A DNA stretch of 64,000 nt from Lachnospiraceae bacterium (GCA_015056905.1 SVFI01000007.1:57528-121527), one strand, 5' to 3'; positions 27,421 through 36,268 are shown, counted from the stretch's first letter. A program made the numbers and translations. Notes: generated by a model from the letters alone, not told the origin.

Positions 27421-29216
27421 ACATTTCCTCTCTTTACAGATATAACAGAATATACAAAAACTCCTTTGGATTTTCCTTTTAACGGAATCTCCCCGACTTC
27501 TTCCACTTCAATTCGGTCTTTGATACGCTCATATACCTCACCGCTGATCAAGACCTGTCCTTTCTTGGCATTGGACTCGAGCCTTGCTGCCGTATTGACC
27601 GTATCACCGATGGCTGTATAATCCATACGGAACTCGCAGCCGACATTTCCGACTACCGCTTCTCCGCAATTGACACCGACACCGAAACCGACTGTTCTGC
27701 CAAACTTCTCCAGCAATTCTTTTTCCAGCGCAGCTCCGCCTTCCACAATGTCCATTGCCGCACATACGGCCTTAAATACATAATCTTCCAAATCAAACGG
27801 TGAATTAAACACCGCCATCGTCGCATCACCGACAAACTTATCAAGTGTTCCTTTGTTTTTAAATATCGCATTTGTAGTCAAATTCAAATACCGGTTCAAA
27901 ATCGCAACGACTTCTTCCGGCGAGAGCACCTCAGACATCGTCGTAAAACCGCGAATGTCTACAAACAAAACCGCAATATCCCTGTTTTCTCCGCCAAGCT
28001 GTATTTTAAAATCGCCTTTCTTAGCGATTTCATCCACAACTTCCGGCGCAACATACTTCTTAAACGCCGCTATCACTTTTCGCTGACGGAGTTTTTCGGA
28101 AATATATCCGCCCGCAAGGCAATAAAGAAAAGAAAGAAGCATGACAAGAGGCAAATACAAAAGATGCACCGCATAGTGCCTGTTATTCAGCCATACACAG
28201 CTTCCGAAATAAGCTGCTGTCACGCCGATAAACATCCCTGTTGAAAGCCATATTTTTTTCTTTTTAAACAAAAGATGAAGCAGCGCTCCAATAAGCGCCG
28301 TAACAAACGCTGTCAGGTAAGGGTCAGCATTAACGGAAAAACGCTGATTACATAGTGCCTGAAGAATGTTTGCATGAATCTCCACTCCGTACATCTGCTC
28401 ATTTCCGCCGTTTGGCACCCGGAAATTATCCTGCATTCCTGTTGCATATGCTCCGACAAGTACTATGCTTCCGCGAAACGCTGCCGGGTCAATCCTGCCC
28501 TCCAAAACATCCACCATCGAAAGACATTCATAGTCTCCCGGTTTGCCTGAATAGTTAATCAGTGCCTTGCCATATTTATCGATTGAAACCGTCTGTTGCT
28601 CCTGTCCCGTCTCCTGCGCATAGATATCATAGATGATGCGAGAAAACATTGAATATATCTCACCGGACATCTCTTCCTGCATTTTTATCCGACGCACAAT
28701 ACCGTCACTATCCTGCGACACATTCGTAAAACCTTGTTTTGTCACATCTGCAAGCGCTTGGTACGGAAGCAGATAACTTTCTATCGGATATTCACGGATT
28801 CCCTGCTCATTAATTTCACTCTTTTCCTTGTATACAAACTGCGATGCAACAACGACGTTACCGTTTTCACGACACGCCTTTGCAAATACAGCATCACCCG
28901 CTTCATCTAACTCTCCGGAAAAGAGAATATCGAATCCGATGACCTCCGGTCCTTTTCCTTCCGCGTCATACAATTTCGACATCAAATCAGCATACGTCTG
29001 TCTTGACCATGTCTGTATCGGACCGAGCGCTTCAAGTGTTCTGTTATCAATCCCGATAATTTTGATTTTACTGTCAATCCCTCTCGGACTCTGGTAAAGT
29101 GAATCCTTGAGCATATAGTCAAGCGATGACAAAAGATTGGTCACTGTCAGCAGAAAAATAAGTGCAAACACAACAACCGCCTCTAAAACATCCCTTATCC
29201 ACCGTTTCATTTCCAT
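27417..29216 (-). CDS. CHASE2-domain class III adenylate cyclase
   Basis: Predicted membrane receptor that makes cAMP. TM1 at about 12-34, an extracytoplasmic CHASE2 domain at 35-298 (IIGIDNRTLEALGPIQTWSR, VIGFDILFS, VLVGAYATGMQDNF), three more TM segments at 300-370, and a cyclase domain at about 408-580. Catalytic residues are all present: metal Asp420 (FVDIRGFT) and Asp464 (FVGDATMAVF), Lys460, Asn541 and Arg545 (VNTAARL). The purine-specifying pair is Lys460 and Thr534 (DYTAIGD). Thr instead of Asp marks the class IIIb, bicarbonate-responsive subgroup and still implies ATP as substrate. 599 residues, complete. Its likely reader is the cNMP-binding phosphatase encoded immediately upstream. 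Confidence 0.93.
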   Translation of the reverse strand: MEMKRWIRDVLEAVVVFALIFLLTVTNLLSSLDYMLKDSLYQSPRGIDSKIKIIGIDNRTLEALGPIQTWSRQTYADLMSKLYDAEGKGPEVIGFDILFSGELDEAGDAVFAKACRENGNVVVASQFVYKEKSEINEQGIREYPIESYLLPYQALADVTKQGFTNVSQDSDGIVRRIKMQEEMSGEIYSMFSRIIYDIYAQETGQEQQTVSIDKYGKALINYSGKPGDYECLSMVDVLEGRIDPAAFRGSIVLVGAYATGMQDNFRVPNGGNEQMYGVEIHANILQALCNQRFSVNADPYLTAFVTALIGALLHLLFKKKKIWLSTGMFIGVTAAYFGSCVWLNNRHYAVHLLYLPLVMLLSFLYCLAGGYISEKLRQRKVIAAFKKYVAPEVVDEIAKKGDFKIQLGGENRDIAVLFVDIRGFTTMSEVLSPEEVVAILNRYLNLTTNAIFKNKGTLDKFVGDATMAVFNSPFDLEDYVFKAVCAAMDIVEGGAALEKELLEKFGRTVGFGVGVNCGEAVVGNVGCEFRMDYTAIGDTVNTAARLESNAKKGQVLISGEVYERIKDRIEVEEVGEIPLKGKSKGVFVYSVISVKRGNV

Positions 29217-29237
29217 GCGATTCTCCCTGTAACCTTT

Positions 29238-30425
29238 TTATTTGCGGCTTACACATAACATTGTAATGTCGTCTGCCTGACTGACGCCCTCAGCAAATGC
29301 ATTGACTTCATCGTAGAGATGCATCATGAACACATCCGTCCGGTCAATTTTACTGCTGTGTCGGTTAAGCGCCTCCTTAAGCCTTTCTTCTCCGTACAGT
29401 TCCTCCGACGCGCTTAGTGCCTCCGTCATACCATCGGTGTACAGATATATGACATCCCCCTTGGAAAGTTGAATGCTCTGCACCGCATACGGAATGTCTT
29501 CCATCATACCGAATACAAGATTTGCTTTCGGTTTCATCATGGTAAAAGTTTCTCCGTTTTTCATTAAAAACGGAGGATTATGTCCTGCATTGATAAACTG
29601 CATTTCATCCGTCTCCACGTTCAGCACACAAATAAATGCGGTAACGAACATTCCTTCTTCATTCTTGTAACAAAGCTGGTTGTTTACACGGAATGCCACC
29701 TCATCCAGCGGAAGACCCAAAGACGCATAGTTTTTGATATGTATCTTCGCCATGCTCATAAAAAGAGCCGCCGGAACTCCTTTTCCGGACACGTCCGCAA
29801 TCACAAAGCAGAAATGCGTTTCATCTATCATAAACACATCATAAAAATCACCGCCGACTTCTTTTGCAGGACACATATGTGCCATCACATACACATTCTC
29901 CAGCCGGTTAAACGGAGTAAAATCATTTTCCAGACAACCGACCTGAATCTTCGTCGCAATCGCAAGCTCGGATTTAATACGCTCCTGCTCCGTTACAAGC
30001 TTTTCCGTTTTACGGTAAAGCATGTTCATAAATGTTCCGTATATTTTCCGGTTACGGTTGGCAATTTCAAAAAACAGAGCCTTGGAAATATTCGCACAGA
30101 CCACGCGATTCGTCGCACGTACCGTCGCCCCGCGCTTGTCATCGTTAATCAGACCAAGTTCCCCGATAAAGTCACCTTTACCGAGACGATTCACACACTC
30201 ACCGCGATCATTTAATACATCTGTGTTTCCATCTAAAATGATATACATCCCATCCTCGGAATCCGCTCCGTAAGTTACGATATCCTGCCCTTTTTCAAAC
30301 ACAATTTCCTGCATTGCCTCAAGCAAAATCCGTGTCCCTTCCGGGAGATTTCCTTCCGCTTTAATCATAAAAAATTCCCGAACGGTCGGAATGGTTCTCA
30401 ATAATTCTGCGTTCATTTCATCCAT
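29238..30425 (-). CDS. Cyclic-nucleotide-binding PP2C-type phosphatase (SpoIIE/RsbU family)
   Basis: Fuses a cyclic-nucleotide-binding domain (about 30-140) to a SpoIIE-type PP2C phosphatase (about 175-395). The phosphate-binding cassette reads GKGDFIGELGL and DDKRGATVRA, with Glu89 and Arg98 that in CAP and PKA hold the ribose and phosphate. PP2C metal aspartates are all there: GGDFYD (D193), IADVSGKG (D211), LYTDGMTEAL and QADDITML. 395 residues, no membrane segment. Family knowledge: such phosphatases dephosphorylate STAS proteins. Inference: cAMP from the neighbouring cyclase controls its activity on the STAS protein at 25877. An alternative start three codons downstream is possible. Confidence 0.93.
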   Translation of the reverse strand: MDEMNAELLRTIPTVREFFMIKAEGNLPEGTRILLEAMQEIVFEKGQDIVTYGADSEDGMYIILDGNTDVLNDRGECVNRLGKGDFIGELGLINDDKRGATVRATNRVVCANISKALFFEIANRNRKIYGTFMNMLYRKTEKLVTEQERIKSELAIATKIQVGCLENDFTPFNRLENVYVMAHMCPAKEVGGDFYDVFMIDETHFCFVIADVSGKGVPAALFMSMAKIHIKNYASLGLPLDEVAFRVNNQLCYKNEEGMFVTAFICVLNVETDEMQFINAGHNPPFLMKNGETFTMMKPKANLVFGMMEDIPYAVQSIQLSKGDVIYLYTDGMTEALSASEELYGEERLKEALNRHSSKIDRTDVFMMHLYDEVNAFAEGVSQADDITMLCVSRK

Positions 30426-30434
30426 CCTTACCTG

Positions 30435-31541
30435 TTATTTCCATTCAATCGTTATATCTTTTGATATCGGAGTCGAAAAATCGAAATCCCACGCTCCGGA
30501 TGCTTCCGGCATAAGAAGCGGCTTCGATGCAAAACCACCTGCTGTGACCGACTGCGTCGCAAATTTCGTTCCATTGTACATAAACGTGACCGTATATGTC
30601 GTCGCAGATGCAGAAGGTGCGGAAATATCTTCCGTATCGTCTTCATCCTCACCCTCACCGGAATCGACATCCGAAGTCTCTTCCTGCCCGGATGACTCTT
30701 GGTCATCTGACGAATCTTCCTCAGACTGCTCTACGTCTTCCACCTGCTCAGGTTCCTCTTCTCCCTCATCGGATTCTACGTCCTTATCACTTAGGCCATC
30801 AAGAAGAGCCAGCAATTCTTCTTCCGATACAGCAAGCTGCAATCCTTCTTTTACAAGATCTATCAACGTCTCAATTGCGGTCTGCGTCAGTTCCTCATAT
30901 TTGATATCCGTAATACCTTCCAGATAATCTGTATGTAAATCATCCTCGAAGATAATCGTCTCTTTGCCGGATTCCACCAAACGCGGGTCCGCCATCGTTC
31001 CGTCCTTGAAAACAAGCTGCGTCTCGACCTTTCCCTCAAAAACGGAAACCGTTGTGTACATAACACCGTTTTCATCATAGGTAATCGCGACACGGAATGT
31101 CGTACCACGGACAGACATGGAAGAATTCTGTGTATGCACTTCATAAGATGCATCCGCATCGAGCGGGGCAGTGATTTCGTTGACAATCGCGCCTTCCTTA
31201 AGCTCTATCTTCGTCCTGGAATCTGATGCATTTCCTGTGGCAAGAAGAGAAAAACGTGTCTTTTCCTCCACATAGACAAACTTATCTTCGTCCAATTTGA
31301 GCGTCATCAATCCCTCTTCGAGATACACTTCATCACCGGACGCAAGAACCATATTCGGATAAATCTCAATCTCTCCCGTCTCTTCCCTTGTAACCGTCGC
31401 CTTTCCGTCCAGTTCATATATTTTGACAACACGATAAGACTCTTCCTTATTCAGTAAAAGAATCACCACAATAATAGTCACTAAAAGGACTGCGGCTATG
31501 ATACACGGCAAAATAATTTTCTTTTTTGACTTATTCTCCAC
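30435..31541 (-). CDS. Membrane-anchored FecR-domain protein
   Basis: One N-terminal membrane segment (residues about 8-30, IILPCIIAAVLLVTIIVVIL) with the rest outside. The FecR domain covers about 40-180 (GDEVYLEEGLMTLKLDEDKF, SMSVRGTTFRVAI). A strongly acidic Glu/Asp/Ser linker lies at about 245-300, then a short beta domain (TYTVTFMYNGTKFATQ) like the InlB B-repeat. 368 residues. The start codon is GTG, supported by AGGAG 9 bases upstream. FecR and CHASE2 proteins are often neighbours in other phyla; here FecR lies between the secreted protein and the PP2C gene, so it may be part of the envelope sensor. Confidence 0.88.
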   Translation of the reverse strand: MENKSKKKIILPCIIAAVLLVTIIVVILLLNKEESYRVVKIYELDGKATVTREETGEIEIYPNMVLASGDEVYLEEGLMTLKLDEDKFVYVEEKTRFSLLATGNASDSRTKIELKEGAIVNEITAPLDADASYEVHTQNSSMSVRGTTFRVAITYDENGVMYTTVSVFEGKVETQLVFKDGTMADPRLVESGKETIIFEDDLHTDYLEGITDIKYEELTQTAIETLIDLVKEGLQLAVSEEELLALLDGLSDKDVESDEGEEEPEQVEDVEQSEEDSSDDQESSGQEETSDVDSGEGEDEDDTEDISAPSASATTYTVTFMYNGTKFATQSVTAGGFASKPLLMPEASGAWDFDFSTPISKDITIEWK

Positions 31542-31555
31542 GAGTATTTCTCCTA

Positions 31556-33298
31556 TTAATTCGATGAGGTAAACGTATATTGCCCGTCACCTGATACATA
31601 AAATGCATTACCGCCCACATAGCTGGTAGAATCACCGTTTACCATCCATGTGCCATTTCCGAGCGTATATTTTTTGTCTTTGTAAAGCTGAAGTGTTTTT
31701 CCCCCCGGTACTGTTCCGTCCTTCATCCATTCCGGTTCAAGATAAACCGTTATTTTACGAATATTCCCTGCCAAATCCTCCGCCTTAATGACGTATTTGA
31801 TGGAATCGTCGCCACCTTTGAGTTTGAAAGACACCTTTTCGTCCGTCACTGTCTTCGGTTTCCCGTTGACTGTTATCATATCAAGATGTTCATCCGTCAC
31901 TTTGACAGATACTTCATCCCCATAATAGGTTTCACCTGATGTAACGCCTGTGACCTTCGGTTTCTCCTTGTCAATCTTAATCGTCTTAAGTGTTGCTTTT
32001 TCGGTAATTTGTCCCGTCGATGTCTTAAGAAGATACACCTCCGGATTCGTTACCGACTCGTCGTATGTAATCGTATCTGTAAAGGCATCCGAAAGCGTCT
32101 TGGCAATTTGAAACCCAGCGTTCGGTTTCACTTTGACATTCGAAGTATAAAAGCCATTGTTGCCTTTTGTACCGGAAAGCGTATAAAAATTGGAATTAGG
32201 AGCTGAAATACTCGGCGTTTTCTCCACAACCAGTTTCCCGGTAATGTCTTGTGTTTTAAATTCGTTTCCTTCACTCGTACATAATTTCACTTTAAGCGTT
32301 CCGCTGTAGGTATCCGTCGCAAGCCCTTTCTTTGTTGAAACGGAAAGTGTCAGCGACTCTCCCGCTGCAAGTGTATAGACTGACGACGATGTGACCGCCT
32401 CACTTCCCACCTTCGCAGAAAACGCCGTATCCCATGCGTTGTCTGATGCAAACTTAAGTGTTATCGAAGCAAGTCCGGTATTGTTCAGCTTTACCGTTGC
32501 CGACTGTACCGACTGATATCCGACTGCTTCCTTTTCATAGGAAATCAAAGTCTTATCTGCAGACAATGCATAAATCTCTCCGATGGTCTTACCACTGATT
32601 GTCACTGCAGGCATCGGATATTTTATATTCTCACAATATACAGACAATCCGTCTCTTCCTTCCGTTGTAATCTTCGTCGCATCACTTACTGCAACTTTGA
32701 TATTACTCTGAAGTTCAGTTGTGCCGGAAAAATAAAAATGATCGCTTACATTCACAACCGTATCCGAGCACTCAAACGAAAATGCATACGCATTCATATA
32801 CATGGTTCCTGCAGAAAGCTTTCCGCTCGTAATCGCATTTCCCGAACCTGCATTCCTGATATCAAGAACATCGTAGGAAGAGCCATCCTCTGCAAATAAA
32901 ATGCCACTTCCCCCAACCGTCAACTGCGAAACATAACCATCATTGGTCAACGTTCCAGCATTTAATTGGAAATCCGATGTGATTTTTCCGCTATTTTGCA
33001 CATAATCATAGCCATTTGATGTTGAAATGCCTGCATTCATTGTTCCCGACGCCGGAATGATCACATAATTATTTGCACCATCATATCCGCCGCCCATGTT
33101 GATATCCTGATTGACCGTAAGATTCTCTGCAAAACGGAGCTTTCCACCGCTTGTCACAATATAACCATCCGTCGAATCGTCCGCAGTTAATGTATAATCG
33201 TTACTAATCGTCATTGCATTCATCATCATCGGATTACTCTGCATACAAATCAATACTGTCATTATTAATGCAACAAGACTTTTTATCCTTTTTTTCAT
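31556..33298 (-). CDS. Secreted protein with beta-helix-like and Ig-like regions
   Basis: Not assigned to a named family. A clear signal peptide (MKKRIKSLVALIMTVLICM) is followed by a Gly/Asn/Ser-rich repetitive region (about 40-200) that looks like a beta-helix. Immunoglobulin-like modules come next, including KVTGVTSGETYYGDEVSVKV and DLAGNIRKITVYLEPEW. 580 residues, no sorting signal or membrane anchor at the C-terminus. It is the first gene of the nine-gene signalling operon and overlaps nothing. It may be the extracellular ligand or scaffold read by FecR or CHASE2; that is inference from position only. AGGGGGA precedes the ATG. Confidence 0.8.
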   Translation of the reverse strand: MKKRIKSLVALIMTVLICMQSNPMMMNAMTISNDYTLTADDSTDGYIVTSGGKLRFAENLTVNQDINMGGGYDGANNYVIIPASGTMNAGISTSNGYDYVQNSGKITSDFQLNAGTLTNDGYVSQLTVGGSGILFAEDGSSYDVLDIRNAGSGNAITSGKLSAGTMYMNAYAFSFECSDTVVNVSDHFYFSGTTELQSNIKVAVSDATKITTEGRDGLSVYCENIKYPMPAVTISGKTIGEIYALSADKTLISYEKEAVGYQSVQSATVKLNNTGLASITLKFASDNAWDTAFSAKVGSEAVTSSSVYTLAAGESLTLSVSTKKGLATDTYSGTLKVKLCTSEGNEFKTQDITGKLVVEKTPSISAPNSNFYTLSGTKGNNGFYTSNVKVKPNAGFQIAKTLSDAFTDTITYDESVTNPEVYLLKTSTGQITEKATLKTIKIDKEKPKVTGVTSGETYYGDEVSVKVTDEHLDMITVNGKPKTVTDEKVSFKLKGGDDSIKYVIKAEDLAGNIRKITVYLEPEWMKDGTVPGGKTLQLYKDKKYTLGNGTWMVNGDSTSYVGGNAFYVSGDGQYTFTSSN

Positions 33299-33328
33299 AC
33301 AATCCCCCTATGATAATTTCACTTTAAA

Positions 33329-33358
33329 ATTTTACCTTATATGCCAAACACATGTCAA
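33329..33358 (-). promoter_or_regulatory. Promoter of nine-gene cAMP/partner-switch operon
   Basis: Minus strand TTGACA (33358-33353), 18-base spacer, TAAAAT (33334-33329), about 30 bases before the first ATG. Good housekeeping-type match. No further promoter is evident in the short gaps (4-base overlap to 21 bases) that join the nine genes. Confidence 0.75.
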
Positions 33359-33364
33359 CTTTTC

Positions 33365-33394
33365 TTGCTATGGAAACACATTTTATGCTACTAT
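33365..33394 (+). promoter_or_regulatory. Extended -10 promoter, possibly leaderless
   Basis: TTGCTA (33365-33370), 18-base spacer, TG-C-TACTAT (33386-33394). The -10 ends 6 bases before the ATG at 33401, so transcription should begin at or next to the start codon. Confidence 0.5.
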
Positions 33395-33400
33395 TTTTCT

Positions 33401-34684
33401 ATGAAAACAAAGCATTTTTTTAACTATGTAATTTTATTTGGAATTTTACTCGTTGCAGAAATACTTCTGCTGACCGCTACAGCTGCAATTCCTCGTGATT
33501 TCATCCACGAAAACATTAAGGTTTCTGCGGAATATTTATGTGAAAAGGAACCATTTTTTCACATAAACCACAAAGATCTTGCCTCACGGATTGACCGCCA
33601 TGCAGATGCAATACTGCTAAATATCGCATATTCATATGACAGTAAAACTCCTTTTTCTTCAGCCATTAAATCTGCATATTATTTCAATCCTCTCAAAAAT
33701 GAAAATTCCAACTTGCTGTACGCCGTGACACATAATGTGGCACCGAATTATGTTTATATGAGATACTGGCACGGTTCCGTTGTTTTCGTAAAACCTCTTC
33801 TTTGTGTCATGTCGCTTCCGCAGATTTATGTGTTAAATGCAGCTGTGCTTGGACTTCTGTTTTTGATTGCAGCCATTGTGCTCTATCGGTTTTACGGAAA
33901 AGGAGCCTGTTTTGGTTTTGTGGCAGCAGGTATTGCCTGCTCTCTCTGGTATGTTCCGCTGTCGCTTGAGTACATGCCCGTATTTGTCATCACATTCAGT
34001 GCCATACCGCTGACTGCTTACATTCAGCAAAAGCATCCGGATAAAATCGGGTATTTATTTTTCCTTTTGGGAGGAATAACTGCATATACGGACTTTCTGA
34101 CGACAGAGACGCTGACCTGTCTCATTCCGCTGATTTTACTTTTACTTCATCATCAGGGAAAACAAATTGCGTTTTGTTTAAAATCCGGTTTAACATGGAT
34201 ATGCTGCTACGGTTTGACATGGTTTTTTAAATGGGTACTCTACTCTGTCGTATATGGTGCTCAAGGATTTAGGGATGCATTGTCTCAGACCGCTTACCGG
34301 ACTGCCGGACAAGCAGCCTCCGGAGGACTTTTCTCCCAGATGTCGGGCGCAATCATCCGAAATCTCCGATGCCTGTTTCCGTTTTCCTTTTTGGCAGACC
34401 CGCACGGAAGGATGATTACCGTCATCTTGTTCCCGGCACTTTTGATGTTATTCTGGCTCATCCGAAAGCAAAAAAACATGCCTTCCTTTGTCGGTATATT
34501 TTTTCTACTCGGAATGCTTCCTTACGTACGTTTCGTCATTCTATCGAATCACGCGTATATACATTACTTTTTTACATACCGGGCACAATTTGCGAGTGTC
34601 TTTTGTCTGTTTCTCATTTTTTGGTACGGAACGGATACGGAGTTTCTCAGAAAAGAATGGAAAAAAATAAGGCATCACCGCTAA
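33401..34684 (+). CDS. Polytopic membrane protein, GT-C glycosyltransferase-like
   Basis: About 427 residues with some ten hydrophobic segments and one extracytoplasmic loop after the first. Loop content (IPRDFIHENIKVSAEYL) and overall layout resemble GT-C-type glycosyltransferases or polysaccharide-related membrane proteins, but I see no decisive motif, so the function is open. The open frame begins at 33341, yet the ATG at 33401 starts a typical basic-then-hydrophobic N-terminus (MKTKHFFNYVILFGILL) and follows a promoter. I see no Shine-Dalgarno there, which fits a leaderless message. The last codons lie inside a terminator hairpin shared with yajC. Confidence 0.75.
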   Translation: MKTKHFFNYVILFGILLVAEILLLTATAAIPRDFIHENIKVSAEYLCEKEPFFHINHKDLASRIDRHADAILLNIAYSYDSKTPFSSAIKSAYYFNPLKNENSNLLYAVTHNVAPNYVYMRYWHGSVVFVKPLLCVMSLPQIYVLNAAVLGLLFLIAAIVLYRFYGKGACFGFVAAGIACSLWYVPLSLEYMPVFVITFSAIPLTAYIQQKHPDKIGYLFFLLGGITAYTDFLTTETLTCLIPLILLLLHHQGKQIAFCLKSGLTWICCYGLTWFFKWVLYSVVYGAQGFRDALSQTAYRTAGQAASGGLFSQMSGAIIRNLRCLFPFSFLADPHGRMITVILFPALLMLFWLIRKQKNMPSFVGIFFLLGMLPYVRFVILSNHAYIHYFFTYRAQFASVFCLFLIFWYGTDTEFLRKEWKKIRHHR

Positions 34685-34693
34685 GGTGATGCC
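34671..34693. terminator. Bidirectional terminator, overlapping the end of a CDS
   Basis: GGCATCACC (34671-34679), loop, GGTGATGCC (34685-34693). On the minus strand it is followed by TTATTTTTTT, a strong stop for yajC; on the plus strand by CTTTCTT. The left arm lies within the last codons of the gene ending at 34684. Confidence 0.85.
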
Positions 34694-34706
34694 CTTTCTT
34701 ATCTCA

Positions 34707-35033
34707 TTATTCTGCGTCCGGTTTCTCAACCTGTGCAATGGCTGATTTGTTCATCGGAATACGGCAGTTCTTATTGTTACCGAACTCAACGATGACCATG
34801 TTCTGTTCATCATCGATATCAATAATCATTCCGTAAAAACCGCTGTTCGTAAGAACGCTGTCGCCAACTGCCATGGAAGAATACATTGCATTCAGACGTT
34901 TCTGTTCCTTCTTCTGCGGACGAATCATCATCAAATAAATCACAACGATAAAAAATACCACATATAAAACAAGTGCAAGTCCTGAATTAACCGGCGATGC
35001 TGCAGCAGCATCTGCTGTCATTAAAATTCCCAT
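34707..35033 (-). CDS. yajC: Preprotein translocase accessory subunit YajC
   Basis: Small Sec-associated membrane protein. One hydrophobic segment (ALVLYVVFFIVVIYLMMIRPQ) ends in the diagnostic RPQKKEQK, followed by GDSVLTNSGFYGMI and a small beta domain. 108 residues. GGAGG precedes the ATG. It follows tgt as in many bacteria, but has its own promoter at 35076-35104. Confidence 0.95.
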   Translation of the reverse strand: MGILMTADAAAASPVNSGLALVLYVVFFIVVIYLMMIRPQKKEQKRLNAMYSSMAVGDSVLTNSGFYGMIIDIDDEQNMVIVEFGNNKNCRIPMNKSAIAQVEKPDAE

Positions 35034-35075
35034 GTAATAAAACCTCCGTTACTTTCATTTTTCATACTAGAAGAT

Positions 35076-35104
35076 ATCATACACAAATTATGGAAGTTGT
35101 GCAA
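35076..35104 (-). promoter_or_regulatory. Promoter of yajC
   Basis: Minus strand TTGCAC (35104-35099), 17-base spacer, TATGAT (35081-35076), in the 80-base gap after tgt. Confidence 0.7.
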
Positions 35105-35113
35105 GTAAAACCT

Positions 35114-36250
35114 TTATAATCTTTCTCCTGCCGCCATACTTTCCAACATCTGCTTCTTGTACTCTGCAAATCTTCCTTCATCAAGTGCCATACGTATATC
35201 TTCCATCATATGATTATAAAAATACAGATTGTGAAGCACACAAAGACGCATGCCAAGCATTTCCTTTGCCTTGAGAAGATGGCGGATATAGCTGCGACTG
35301 TAGCGTTTGCAGGCAGGACACTGACATCCTTCCTCAATCGGTCTCTCATCAAGCTCATATTTGGCATTGAAAAGATTGATTTTTCCGTATTTGGTATATA
35401 AGTGTCCGTGACGTCCGTTTCTGGACGGATATACACAATCAAAGAAATCGATACCGCGCTCTACCGCTTCGAGAATGTTCGCCGGTGTTCCGACTCCCAT
35501 CAGATAACGCGGTTTCTCCTGCGGAAGAAACGGAGCTGTCTCCTCAATGACATAGTACATCTCCTCATGCGACTCCCCTACTGCAAGTCCGCCGAGCGCA
35601 TAGCCCTGCAAATCAAACTCTGCAATACGTTTCGCATGTTCCACACGGATGTCTTTATAAATTGCCCCCTGATTGATACCGAACAGCCACTGCTGTTTAT
35701 TAATTGTATCATCAAGCGTATTCAGGCGTGCCATTTCCTTTTTACAGCGCTCCAGCCATCTTGTTGTGCGCTCTACGGAATTTTTAACATAGTTGTAATC
35801 CGCTTTGCTTGGCGGACATTCGTCAAACGCCATCGCAATCGTTGAAGCCAGATGCGACTGAATCTGCATACTCTCTTCCGGTCCCATGAAAATTTTACGA
35901 CCGTCTATATGCGAATTAAAATAAACGCCCTCTTCCTTAATCTTGCGAAGACCGGCCAGAGAAAACACCTGAAATCCACCGGAATCGGTAAGGATAGGTT
36001 TGTCCCACACCATGAACTTATGGAGCCCTCCCATCTTGTGTACAACTTCATCCCCCGGTCTTACATGCAGATGATATGTGTTTGACAACTGAATCTGCGT
36101 TCCGATTGCCTCCAAATCCTCTGTCCCCACCGCACCTTTGATTGCAGCAATGGTTCCGACATTCATGAAAACCGGCGTCTGAACAACACCATGAGGAGTC
36201 GTACAAACACCCCGCCTTGCATTGCCTTCCTGCTTTATTACCTTAAACAT
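35114..36250 (-). CDS. tgt: Queuine tRNA-ribosyltransferase
   Basis: Exchanges guanine 34 for preQ1 in tRNAs with GUN anticodons. General acid/base Asp in ILTDSGGFQVFSLAGLRK, nucleophile Asp in GIDFFDCVYPSRNGRHG, and the zinc site in CQCPACKRYSRSYIRHLL. 378 residues, standard bacterial length. Second gene after the VanY-like peptidase (18-base gap). Confidence 0.97.
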   Translation of the reverse strand: MFKVIKQEGNARRGVCTTPHGVVQTPVFMNVGTIAAIKGAVGTEDLEAIGTQIQLSNTYHLHVRPGDEVVHKMGGLHKFMVWDKPILTDSGGFQVFSLAGLRKIKEEGVYFNSHIDGRKIFMGPEESMQIQSHLASTIAMAFDECPPSKADYNYVKNSVERTTRWLERCKKEMARLNTLDDTINKQQWLFGINQGAIYKDIRVEHAKRIAEFDLQGYALGGLAVGESHEEMYYVIEETAPFLPQEKPRYLMGVGTPANILEAVERGIDFFDCVYPSRNGRHGHLYTKYGKINLFNAKYELDERPIEEGCQCPACKRYSRSYIRHLLKAKEMLGMRLCVLHNLYFYNHMMEDIRMALDEGRFAEYKKQMLESMAAGERL

Positions 36251-36268
36251 AATCTGTCCTCATTTCGT

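Noticed and set aside
29580..30215. Plus-strand frame of 211 codons opposite the PP2C gene
   Set aside because: Shadow of the conserved phosphatase gene, low-complexity basic product, no start signal.
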